Below are positions 34,535-46,600 of a DNA stretch of 64,000 nt, piece by piece. This DNA comes from Zygnema cylindricum (Eukaryota; Streptophyta; Zygnematophyceae; Zygnematales; Zygnemataceae), in assembly GCA_037447655.1 (NCBI GenBank), contig JBBHKE010000775.1:287692-351691 (forward strand), written 5' to 3'. The notes beneath the pieces were generated by a model. That model worked only from the letters and a program-made list of their open reading frames with translations, did no database searches and was not told where the DNA came from. How positions within the stretch are numbered: the stretch's first letter is position 1; the number at the start of each line of letters is the position of its first letter. Position numbers and translations under genes: made by a program.

Positions 34535-35786
34535 TAGTCAAGTGAGGGTGAGTATACAATAATACTTGGTTGTATAGTTCTTTGTTAGTGTGCGCTATTC
34601 AATTTTGGATTGGAAGAGGTTTTATTCGTGGGTTCTACGAAGTTGAACTGCTTTATAATATGTCCTTCAAAGCAATTTAATTGACCTTTTAATTCATTTC
34701 TTGATTAGTTTTATCTGTTGCTTGGCCGCGGCCTGAAGGAAAATAAAGTATGGAAGACAGTTCAGCTTGTAGAATCAATAATTAGGGAGTTTGGGTCACC
34801 GACCAATTTATTTTTTCTCTAATGAAGCCTTTTGACTTTTATCTGGTTCTATTTTTTTTTCTTATGTCTTCCTGTTAATTTCCTGGAGTAAATGTTCATT
34901 GAAAGCCGTGCTGTTCATTTTACCATTCTTTTTAATGTTTATCCTAGTGTCGAGGCTATATTATAATGTGGATACTTTCTACAGGTCATCAAACTGTCTT
35001 AACCTGACTTAAAAGCCTTTTAAACTTCATTGGCCAAAAACCAAAAACTAACAATTCAATCTTGATATTTCTGTGGTTGATTTACCATTTCCTGCTCTTA
35101 CAAGTACAGCTTTGGCCAGAAGTTTGACAAAATTGAGTCAACATCGATATTGGCACTCCCTGTGCGTCAAGGTAGATAATCAATATTTAGGATGTGTTTT
35201 AGTGATGCTTTGGTACTGTATGTATGATTTTGTGCCTGCAACAAATGTTCTAAAGAATAAACCTCGATTTTTCTTGCACCAATACAACCCAGATACTGCT
35301 TTCAGTTAGCTCAAAACACAATCAAGAATTGTGAGCCAACTGGACAAAGCTGGTTTTGTTTTAAGAGCGATTAACACTACAGTTTAGAGCAGTGATTCTG
35401 AATGGTGAACTTCAGGTTTCCACCTGAAATGCATGCCAGGCACCTTCCAACAGGTACGGATTTTGTACAGTTTTCATGACTCATAAGCACCAAACTACAA
35501 AAGCAATAACAGTATTCTGCAAAAAAGAAGTTGCCTCTCAAACAACTGGAAAGAATAAAAGGTAACAAGGCAATAAGGTTTCCGTTTTATTTTCTTTTTT
35601 ATTTTTCACCGACAACAATAATTTAGCCCAAATAACATCAGCTCTGTTCTGAACAGCCGTATACATTAGAACATATGTTTTCTTTCAATCTTAGTAAAAC
35701 AGAGAGCCTGAAAGTCACTTAAGGTGGGAATCCCACCCAATGTTGACACCCATTACCGCATTTCAATGCAGATAAACCAGTAAGCC
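34535..35786. other. interval between two converging genes
   Basis: This 1.25-kb stretch lies between the stop codons of the glycosyltransferase and ClpF-like genes and should hold both 3' untranslated regions. Possible poly(A) signals for the plus-strand gene are AATAAA at 34741 and 35256. The frame 35073-35309 shows no known domain and is not supported as a gene. Confidence 0.6.
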
Positions 35787-37072
35787 TTAAGAATCGTCAT
35801 TTGACGATGAATCGTCGTTATCTTCGTCATATGGAAGTTCGTGTCGAGAAGCATTGTACTTGTCACGTAATTGTTTTGTAGGTATGTAATCTCCGTTACC
35901 ATCGACACCAAAGAAAAGCAAGTAGATGTAGGGATGACTAAAGGTATCCTGCAATATAAGACGGTACAGACAATATAAGCCGACCAAAGTAGACCTCAAA
36001 GTTGACCATTACACTGCCCATCACTATTAGGGCTAGCCGCTCTAATTCGAGCAAATGTTTTTTTGACTCAGAAGTCATAAATTAGTGTTAATACCACTAT
36101 TAAACTAAGTGGCCCTTAATGAGTCATGTTGCAAAAAATAATTTAGTAAATGAAACGCTAATGATTCGTTGACTCTAATAGCAACTTGAAGTGTATTTCA
36201 TCAGAATCATCCTAGTGTATTTCATCAGAATCATAGTTCAAACAGACGACAAATGAAATTAACAACTTGAAAAAAAAACTTGGAAAAGGTTTCCTGTTTT
36301 GCGTAATTTGAAAAAAAGCAATGAAATGCTAAAATTCAATGGTTATGAGAAGCATAAATGCCCACTCTCACAACAGAAAGGACTAAGGAAAGGAGAAGGT
36401 ATTACAAATAAAATGCAAAGGACCATATCAGCAAATAACAGGACAATTCAAACAGAGGCCAAGGAAACTCAGAGGAAAACTGGGAAAAACTTCACATGGA
36501 GTGAAATAATGACAACAACAAGATAAAAAGTGAGAAGATCAGGAGAGGGAGATGAAGTCCCGACTGACAGGATCCTATTATGATTAGTGCAAGCATTCAG
36601 AGCAATGCCCTAGGACCTGATAGTAAACTACTTTTTTTTTTCAGTTTTAATAAGACTTGTTGATTTTTAAAAATATGTCTGTGAATGTTTTCATCGAACA
36701 GAAACAGACACCAAATTTAGCTTTCACTTACCATGTCCGGTTCTTCAGGTAATAACAGGTTCTCCTCAGCAACTGGAAACCCATGAACCTCAAAAAATAT
36801 CTCAGAACAATTCACGAGCCAACAAAAAAATGTGTTCTCAGAATAAAAATCAGATAAAGATCCAAATATTTCCAACACAACTTCTCTAGAAACTGTTTAT
36901 CAAAGGAGGGATGAGGAGACAAACCATAAGCAACAGTGAAGTTGAGGTTTCCCACTTCTCGAAGATCTATAAGAACCTGCATCAAATAAGAAACCAGTTA
37001 ATTCGCACGATGCTTCAAAATGTTTTTGCAAATAATGGGTGTGTAAGAGGGAAAGGGAGGGAGGGAGGGAGG

Positions 37073-37134
<62 letters not shown>

Positions 37135-37932
37135 AGTTATGCAAACACATTTTATTCAGGGTAGCACACAATACGCCAGGAATTGTTACAGACAAACATG
37201 ACAATTAATTAGCACAGTTGACCACATACATATACATTCATATACATATATGTATGTATGAATACTAGTGTTGGGTATCGGGTAAATTCATATCGCGATA
37301 ATCTCGATATTCGATATATCGAATATCGATCGAGGAGGATCCTCGATATATCGTACCGAGACCAACATAAATTATCGCGATATATATCACGATATATAGT
37401 ATTTTTTTAAATTTAATATTTTTATTTTTTTATATAATATGTTATTTTAGCGAAAAAGTCAAATTGTCTAATACGCCACGTACGCCGTGATTTTCGTTCC
37501 GTGACTTAAAGGTAGACGCCGCAAAATGTAACCGACAAAAAAGTACTAATTTTGAAATTCTAATGATTAATTATTTGGGGTATGGTTACACGAGGAGGTC
37601 TCAGTAATAGTACGGACAGCAAGATTTATGTATTACAGAGGCCTCGGGTACATCGCGTATCTTTTGTAAATAAGTTTTACATACGTGTTCTGATATGAGT
37701 GGTTCCGCGTAAGGTGACAACCAAATCTCAAAAATCATCAAATATCTGGAAACCGACCTTTTTCGTCTAGAAAATCGTACTTGCGTATGACGTACGTGTA
37801 CTTCACAAGTGTACCTCGTCAATGTACCTCAGAGATCTCTTCACTCCGCAGACTTTCATTAAAAAACCGTATTTCTTTCCGGCAAATATTTTACAGTCAC
37901 TTTGTCCGAAGTCACGAGACTTTGAAAGCCTG

Positions 37933-37963
<31 letters not shown>

Positions 37964-40900
37964 AGCTTCGATATATCGACGATACGATATATCGGCGATA
38001 TATCGCGATAATTTGAAATTCGATATATCGAAGCGATATATCGATTATCGGGTACCTGAAATTCGATATATATCGAATATCGGCAAACGGTCCTCGATAC
38101 CCAACACTAATGAATATAATCAAACATCACGGGCTTTATCTGCGGAAGAGAAAAAGCATGAACAGACTAAAATTAACTACGTCGTGCACCTGATAGAAAG
38201 GCTGGTTTCGACCCCTTGGTAATTGCTCCACTTGGGCTGTTTTTGCCCACTCCTCACTTTCACAGCAAATGGGGTCCATTCCACATACAACTCCTCTATA
38301 TTCTGCCTTGCGTGCAGAATTGAAGTCAGTATTTGAAATAATCAGCTTTGTAAGTTAAATTGATGTCAGTTTTTGAAAAAGACCTCAACTAGTCAAGCTC
38401 AATTGAGGCCAATTGTTGAAAAAAAATCTCAACTCTTCATGTTCAACTAAGGTCATTTCATGACAAAAGACTCTACTCAAGTTAAATTGGTCTTGAAACA
38501 AAACCTCACCTGCCTGTGTTGTACACAAAAGGAAAATAAGGACTAGGCATAACTGACAAACCTCATCCAGAAGAGCTAGCAAAAGATCAAATGCAGAATG
38601 GACAAATACAGTTATCCCTTTCAGACTCAGCAAAGCTTCCAACCAAGTTCGGTTGTGTTCCTCACCAAACTCTTTATGGCGAATCTTTTGCCCTAATCGA
38701 AACTCATACTTGGCATTGCTGGCCGCTAGTCCTTTCAAGGAAGCAGCCAATGTATCAGCCTGGACAAGTATAAAAAGTCAACATTATCCCCCAGACAAGC
38801 TACATCAGAAAATAATGGCATAAGTTTCTGCATGTCTCTTATGAGTGGACACTTTTCACAACTCTTGTACTTGGATTACATGTGTGTTCAGGTTGGATAT
38901 GAAGGAAAATCCATCACCTCCAACTTAGATATTTGGTCACGCAAGGCCGCGGCTTCCCCATAGCGCTCCTCCTCTATGGCCTTCTGCAGCTCACCCCTGC
39001 AACCATCCTGAACCTTCTAAATAGGGATGTCCTATGATAACGGGAAGAAACCTGAAGGATATAAGAAAAGAAAGGAGAAAAGAGAAAACTAATGTTAGGC
39101 AGAAAACTCTGCCCATTCCAATAGCTAATGACTTTTCTCAAGGCATGAAGTATTGACAATTTTGCAAAAACTCAACCTTCTTAGTAGATTAACAATAAAC
39201 CGAAAAGCATTAGAGCTGGTTTGTTAGCTCGGTAAAATCCCTCATAGTAGCCATCACATAGCAGCCATTTGAGAGAAACCCTTCAGTAGGGTAAACACCA
39301 TTGCCAACTATCTATAACTCGGACCCTAGTTAATCAAAATTTCAGCCATATAACTTGAGTCCAACAACAAAATTCAAAGACCAAAACATCCGTTGTGCCA
39401 TCCCTTTTTAACTAGCTGAAGTTTTACTGGATTGAGCACTTGAGCATAGCATGGAGAAACATGCCCGCTTCATTATGAGTCAGCAGATACTGTATCTTGC
39501 CAAACAGGGGCATTGCCCCGAATAAGACAATGCCGTCATCATAAAATAACAATCACATATTTGTGCAAAACATTGCAGGCCATAGTTTTCTCAATCAACC
39601 AAATGAACTGAACAATGACATCTCACGCAATTTAAATCCTTCACACTGCATTAATTCCATACTACATTGTAATGTTTGACCAACCGAATGAACTAGCCTT
39701 GGGTGTCTAAATTCTCATAAATTACATTCTCGATTCTATATTCAAATAAAAACTGTACTGTAACATTGTACTAAATAAGAAATAATGCCTAGTGAATAGT
39801 GAAAAATAGTCCCAATGATTTCAAGATGAACCCAAGTACAGTCAAATATTCCTCAGGTAATCTTAGGCAGATCTCACATCCTACATATTTTGCTATTTAT
39901 CCTACCATATAGGTCCCTATCAGAAGTCCAAGCAAGCAAATTAGGTCAATTTGCTTCTGCAGGTATATTGTCTCCAGACTTGACCGCATGTTTTTCAAAA
40001 AGTAAAATTGTTTTGGCTTACTAATTGGCCTGTGGTTCACGTAGCTATGTTGAGCATTTGTACTCGTGAGTTTGGATTTTTCAAGATTTTAAAGTTGCCT
40101 CAAAATATGTGCAAGAAAAACGATGTCATATTATTGAAATCCAGACTGTTTCTACAGGTACCTTCGCTTGTTGTGATGCAAAAAAAATAGATGCATGCTT
40201 GGAAATTAAATCAGTTCACATCAATCAGCAATAAGAACAAGAGGCGCACTTGCAGATAATAAAACGCAAGAGCCCAACACCTCAAGGCATAAAAAGCAGC
40301 AGTTATTTTCTGTTAATCAATGTCCCTCGTATGGCTATGTTGTACTTACTTGATGCGAAGCATTGTAAGCCCCTTTTCCTGCGCTTCATCTTTGGATGAC
40401 GCCCCCATCTTCATTTCACGTAGCCGAGCCATCTCTTGCTCAACCTTCAAGACACAGGAGCCAGCTGCCAGACTTCAGATACACGCCCAGTGACCTGTAC
40501 ACCACAGGGTGTCAAATGCATCATGACCAAATTCACGTCAGGGACTTCACGTGCAGACATTACCACAAGACTGAACTCCCAAGCAAAATGGTGAGGGACG
40601 TTGGAACACAAACAATGGCACTTCAGCCCAACAACTTGCCACGAGTGATGTTTTGAAAGATTAAGGTCCCATCTCGATTAACATCGATCCACAAAAATAG
40701 GGGAACAATACGTACGCTGCAACTAGCGTTACTTGAGCAGTAATCATAACCACCGTACAGAAAATTGTACGATTTAGTTAAAAATGTACATTTCATTGCA
40801 TGATTACCGCGATTACTGGGCAGTGTCAACAACAATAGCATATATATAATTACCCTACCAGTTCCTTAGGGTGTCCGCATGCAAACTTGCCACAACTACA

Positions 40901-42001
40901 ATATTCATGCATTTCTGCACCATAAGCATTGCCATATGGAATGCAATACCATCAGAACTCGAGAATTCAAATTGCAAATGCCAAGAGAAAATGTAGACGG
41001 AGAAAATACAAAATGTTCACAAATAGGCACACGTTTGTTGTATTTGCATACTAAGAACAACAGAACCAAGATAACAGGCATCCTTAAATTCATTAAATTC
41101 ACCTCAATTTTACAGCGACAATGAACATCCTGTCAATGTTCTTGAAGCAAACTGTGGTTCAAATAGTAACATTTGAGTCAGGGATTACGAGTTTGTAGGG
41201 TTTAATTAATGGACTAGTAGGATTCTAAACTGCCGAAGTTAAATACTAAAGTAAATTAAAATGAAATAGAAATAAACAAGAAAAAAACATACCTCGGTAA
41301 TCTTCTCTCGAATCTGCTTTGCTGCCTCATACTGATCCTGGTTCAAAGCTTTCTGCACCAAACAATACAGTTATGGATTATTATATAGCTTTCACAAACA
41401 CTAAATTTGGCACAAAAATGCAAGACTGAAGAATCAATAACTTGACGACCAAGCAGGGAAGAAAACATGTATTATTGTAACAAAAAAAAAACCTGCAGAC
41501 AGTAATTAGCAGCGAGCCTTGGTCTGATTAACATAATAGTCCACTTGGAAGGACTGTGTAACGCAGAGTAAATTGATTATGTTTGCAAACCTGTAAACGA
41601 GTGTTAAGGTCAAGTTGAAAAAAAAATAGGAGAAGTTCCTCGTTGGCTGCAGCACTTTTCTCCATTACAGCCTCCTTCTTGAGCGCACTTATGCCCAGCC
41701 CTGATTCTGAATCTCCCTTTTTAGCCTGCAAAGGCATTTGCTGCTTCACTCGTCCAAAATACTTGGATCTTACACCAAAATTCGTGAACTCGGATTTTCT
41801 GCTGCAGCTGAATATTTGAGATTGATGAGAGGAAGAGAGTGAGAGTGGGAAAGACGTGGTTGCATTCTTTATAACAACACCATGTTGGCGAAACTTAGGA
41901 GGAGAAAAACAGGCGTAAGAATGGTCCAATGTCAGACATTCCAAGGGTTGAACCCTCTGCAGAGAGTCTCTGCAAAGAGCAGAGATCGAAAGAGTGCACA
42001 T
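35787..42001 (-). CDS. CLPF: ClpF-like Clp protease adaptor: UVR motif and YccV/HspQ domain, chloroplast
   Basis: Exons in coding order: 42001-41591, 41352-41293, 40444-40350, 38996-38918, 38759-38666, 38302-38190, 36976-36925, 36772-36732, 35948-35787. Phases agree throughout, giving 368 aa. The first about 80 residues are rich in S, T, Q and basic residues, as in a chloroplast transit peptide. Exon 1 ends 'ELLLFFFQLDLNTRLQ'. Exon 2 encodes the UVR motif 'ALNQDQYEAAKQIREKI'; exon 4 encodes a second UVR-like helix pair ('AIEEERYGEAAALRDQI'). The YccV/HspQ domain runs from about 233 ('YEFRLGQKIRHKEF') through 'YRGVVCGMDPICCESEEW' to 'VLIDLREVGNLNFTVAYVAE'. The C-terminus has 'HPYIYLLFFGVDGNGDYIP' and an acidic serine-rich tail. 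In Arabidopsis ClpF works with ClpS1 in selecting substrates for the stromal Clp protease; the same role is inferred here. The exon 5-6 junction gives 'KEFEYRG' where relatives read FGYR. Confidence 0.9.
36025..36185. repeat. dispersed repeat, copy 2
   Basis: This is the counterpart of 28000-28165, in the intron before the last exon of the ClpF-like gene. It shares the AAATTAGTGTTAATA and AAGTGGCCC blocks and a TTTTTTTGACTCA stretch. Confidence 0.65.
37046..37137. repeat. (GA)n microsatellite with GGGA lead
   Basis: A GGGAGGGAGGGA stretch passes into about 60 bases of GA repeat within intron 6 of the ClpF-like gene. Confidence 0.97.
37266..38109. mobile_element. hAT-like nonautonomous element in ClpF intron 6
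   Basis: The ends are inverted repeats, TAGTGTTGGGTATCG and CGATACCCAACACTA. They are flanked by 8-bp copies that differ at one base (ATGAATAC at 37258-37265, ATGAATAT at 38110-38117). Eight-base duplications and this end type indicate the hAT superfamily. The 844-bp interior has no transposase; its subterminal parts are dense in TATCGATATATCG-type palindromes and it contains a run of 24 T at about 37939. Confidence 0.87.
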
Positions 42002-43666
42002 GGAGCTTTCTGTTTACCAAAAAAATAAAAAAATCTTGTGAAGATAATATAGTGCACAAATATAACCTTCAAAAATCTCCCACTTGGCTGCAATAAATCA
42101 GCAAGGCTGTTATTTTCTCCACCAATGTTAAAAAATAAATAAATTACGCAATAAATACTGAACTGATCACAACTCCGTCACTTAAACTCGCAGGTTCTCA
42201 AATCAATGAATAGACAGCGTCTACTGTGTTCGATTGAAAATGCGAAAAACAAAACTTGATGAATCTCTTAGAAGAAAGAAGCATTCATGCAACAATTCAA
42301 TCTGATGGCTATGCGCATGTCTCCGTGGAAATCGTACAAATTCATAAACTATCGTACAGAAAGTACCAGGAACGTTACATTTCTGCAACATTTCCATCAT
42401 TTTCGTACACGATGTGTACTGTACTATTGGGCCAATTTCACGTGGCTGGCTGTTTGTGAATACCGTACATACATGTGCCTGTGTCTTTTTCCAGTACTGT
42501 ACCGTTTTGATTATTTTCTTGGAATCTTTTACTATTTCTATAGGGTATCCCACTGAAAAGGCGGGATTGCCACTCAAAAGGAGGGATACCCGAATATATA
42601 GTTATATACCTTATGTTATCGGATTTTGGCGAACCTCAGTACGGACCTTAGGCGTCCTTATCTCAAAAAATCGAATGTAAGGACTTCGGACGGAGGAAAA
42701 TCGGTGGTTCTCTCGGTCCGGGGTCCGTACCTACCTTCGGTTTTATGAGGTAAAGACGCTCAAGGTCCGTACTGAGGTTCTCCAACCCAATAGACGCTCA
42801 GGCCAGTAAATACGGTTCCAGAGAGTACGGAGTGCCACTTCAAAGTACAGTACCGGTTACATGGGCACACCCCCTTAGTGGGAGCTGTTTTCACCTTTTT
42901 TTATTTTGCTATTTTCGCCTTTTTTTCTTCTGCTATTTTCGCGTTCGTGTACCCAATGCCTGTAAGCGTGCGAAAAAGTACAGGTGTAATTTTAAAAGCG
43001 GACATTGAAATTTTCGGTGGTCGTACGCAAGGCACGGGACCAAAAAGTTGGGGCCTAGAAGTACAATAATCAAATAATGGCCCACCTTTTTCTTTTCTGA
43101 TCGCATTGAAAACTTTAAAATACACTTCGTGCTATGAAAAAGTATAGTGCATTCTGTCCGGATTACCCGGAAAGGTGTAGTATAGTTAAAAAAGTAAAAA
43201 GGTATACCGTCGGCTCTGACACCTTGACACGTAGCGTTTAAATATACAATTGAATACGTAAGTATCTGCTGTGTCGATCGACGGCTTTTATTAATCGGAG
43301 AGATTCCCGTGGGATAATAACATTATTTATGTCGGACAAAGCGAATATAACATGTTTGACCGAGGAACCGATTCAGGATGAGATCTTGACCGTTGAATTC
43401 GCCCAGAGAGTATTTGATACGTAACATGGTGCTAACATGTATCTGTTTCGGCCATGTCTTCGTAGAAACGCACGGCTTCTTTTGAGGCGAAATTATTCGA
43501 GGATTAAATTGGAAAAGGTTATCCAGGATGGCTATAAGTGAAGCCGGGACATAGACCAGATTGGTTGAATAGTCATCATTTCTACATTCTTTTTGTATGT
43601 TCAATTGAAAATTTTCTGCTTGTAAACCTGTCTTTTTTGTACGCAAGCACTAAAAGCAGCTTGATT
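42002..43666. promoter_or_regulatory. shared upstream interval of two diverging genes
   Basis: The ClpF-like and F-box/LRR start codons point away from each other and are 1665 bases apart, so this interval must hold both promoters. No TATA box can be assigned with confidence. A hairpin GGGTATCCC...GGGATACCC lies at 42543-42592 around two imperfect 20-bp repeats (ACTGAAAAGGCGGGATTGCC and a variant). Scattered GTAC-rich sequence at 42300-42900 resembles degraded transposon DNA. Confidence 0.5.
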
Positions 43667-46600
43667 ATGGCTGCCATCCGGGACCTTGTTCTTGCGAAGA
43701 TGCGTTTTAAGGAAGCTATGATCAATTTGTCACAAAAAGAAACCGAATACAAAAAATCAAACGAGAAATGTATCGCGGGACAGATCAAAGTGGAACTTTG
43801 GAGACTTGAATTGGCCAAAGCTGAAGCCGCAATCAAAGAACCAAAAGTAATAGTAAAATATGAGGTGAACAATCCTTTTTCTCTCTTTTTGCTTTTTCTA
43901 AGCTCTCTTATTATCTCATTAAGAGTTGTTCCTTCAGTCAGAAATGTGGAATTGCTAAATCTGTTAAACTTTTGTGTTACGCACACTGATTGTAAAATCA
44001 AATTATTTTTTCTTTAAGAGTATGAATACGAAACTTAGGAGAACAAACAGTCTTTGTTTGCTGTTCTCTATTTCAAACCATAGTTGGTAAATTAGGGAAG
44101 TAGCCATTTTTGCCGAATCAGTTACAATTTCTTGGAGCAGCAATTTTGTTTTTCAAGAAATATATCATCAGCAATTTGTTGTCATTATTACATTTTTTCC
44201 ACCTTCTGTGAGATTTCTGAGCAAATTCAGAACAATTAGTGCTATTTTACCAGGCAGTACCTGTTTTGGGAGGATTACCGGCCGAGATTTTGTCGGCAAT
44301 TTTTGCTTACATTCCTGTCGATGAGCGTTTACGCTGTGAGCAAGTTTGTCGAGGCTGGCAACAACTTCTTCGCCAATCCTTTTTTTGGGAGACAATTGAC
44401 ATTTCCACAGTGAGGAGATGTGGAGAGCGAATGACCGATGACATCCTTCTTGATGTATGCCCATACTGCCCTTTTCAGCTTCTTATAGGGTGATTATACA
44501 TGCGCAATTACTGGTCAGTAACGCCAGTAACTTCACATGTGTAACTACCTCATTGTGGTGATTGGCCATGCTGCCTAATGAACGGCCCTGGAAACTCTCC
44601 TGCTTTAAAGGAACTCAGCAGGTATTCAGACGCACCAGGTGCACTTGTAATTTGAAGCATTCTTTTCGTATTGGTTAGTGTCAACTAAAGGACAAAAATG
44701 ACAATTGTTTACCCAACAAACAAAAACCTGTTAGATTGGTTACTTTAGCTAGAGTAACTACACAACTCAGTCTGTAGCCTCGTATGGCACTTGATGAATC
44801 ACACAGGGTATTGTATCTTTGTCTTTTTGCCTTTAAAAATAAATGAGTTTGGCCTAACAGTTTGTGTGATTATGGATGTCAATGTATATGCCTGTGTATT
44901 AGTTGCTTGAGTTGGAAATTAGTCAGAACTTTGGAGGGTTATGCCATCTTCCTCAGAATATTGTCAGACAGTAACTGCGAAAATGATAGTTCTGTATTTT
45001 ACCATTGTATTTACAGTCGTCGATTGTCTTGACCACATGGTTAGGTCAGCTACATGCTTTTTACTAGATATTCTTTATGTTGTAGCCTATTCAATGTGGT
45101 TGCCATGTTGCATTTATTCTGCATGCTGGTACAGTGATAGTCACATTGTCACTTGATCCATGTTAACGTGCATTGTGGATACCAGCTTGCATTACGAACT
45201 TGGGAAACGACCGGCAATGGGGAGGAAATGGAAGTTGCTCTTCGAGAATGGAAGCGGATGGGGCGAGCACATGCATGCGAGGCGTTTGGGTTTGGGCTCA
45301 AACATTTGAACGTGTCCGGTTGTAGCCGCCTTTCGGTATGTAAGCCTATTGTGAAACAATGCTCCAACAAAATTATTGATTTCGATTGTCTTAAGTACGC
45401 ATGGGTGTGTCAGCTGGGGTGGGAATTTTCATTTGTGAGGGTGACCTTCTTGATGGCAAAAATATAATAGCAGCATTATGGGCCACGCATAAGCTGGACT
45501 TTGGAACTTTTTTGAATGCATTGAAAAGACATGTTTTGACGTATATCATGCTTACAACATGAGCCCACAACTCCATGTATGGCTTGTCTCAATCTTATCT
45601 TTTGGACAAGTAGGATTTACGCCCATGCTCTTAATAACGCCAACGAAGGACCATTGGTAGGTAAAGGCTGTTGCTCCTAACATAACGCATGTCGTAATAT
45701 CACTTGAGAATTGTCATTCGCACATGGAGTTGTTGTTGAAGGTTTCTCCATTCCCGTAGAATTCACATTATTCCATTCAACCAAGAAGCTTTGACATTTG
45801 TTGAAGTATGATTTTCACTTTTCAATAAGTAGAAATGGAGGTTCTTTGGCAATGCCTTTCTCCCTTTTACAGCCGAAGACTGCTTTGTTTTAATCAACAA
45901 CCATAAGAAACGCCATTTGTCTTTTTCAAAAACTTAGTATGGATCTGATCACTCTGGAGGGTCTATCTAACTGCTACCTAAATTATCTCAAGCTGTGTGG
46001 AGATTTTTTTAACCTATTAAAGTAAGGTGGCTTGCTAAAGTCCACTTAACATTTATTCTTTGTTTTTGTACCAGGTGGAGATGATCATGGCAGTGGTGCG
46101 TATGAGTCCAGGTTTGCAAGAGCTTGTAGCGATTGGCTGCAAGCGTTTTGCTGCCCGCAATTTTGTGGAGTTCCATTCTGATCTTTCCGTTGTGGTCAGA
46201 ATCAACACATTACCCTTGTTGAACAATGATTGGTATCCAAAAATAGCATTATTCTTGGTAGGCTTTTTGCTGGCAGAGTCCAATTTAAAATTGGAGCGAT
46301 GGATGTCATTTAGCTGGTGTATTGAGTTTTGGTTTACACCTTTTTTTGGGCAGGATGTGTGTTTTTTCCCTCTTTTGGTTTTGTTTTGGTCTCATAAACT
46401 TTACTTAGTTGATTTGGTACTAGGCTTCTATGGGATGGCGAAATTGTGAATGCAATATTTAAAACAACTGTGTCTTTTTGGCTTCTCAAATATTCTATTC
46501 CTCTAGCAGTATGTTGTTGTAACATTTTTTGTGAGATGATGGTCTGTTTTTGTGTTTCAGGCGGATGCAGAGCTTCTTGTGCCAGCTCCAGCTGATATGG

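Noticed and set aside
35073-35309. 78-aa frame between the converging genes
   Set aside because: No domain, no splice partners, and it lies where the 3' untranslated region of the glycosyltransferase gene is expected.
43538-43666. Upstream extension of the first F-box exon frame
   Set aside because: The extra residues are hydrophobic and unlike the charged helix that follows; the ATG at 43667 begins the plausible protein. An upstream exon remains possible.
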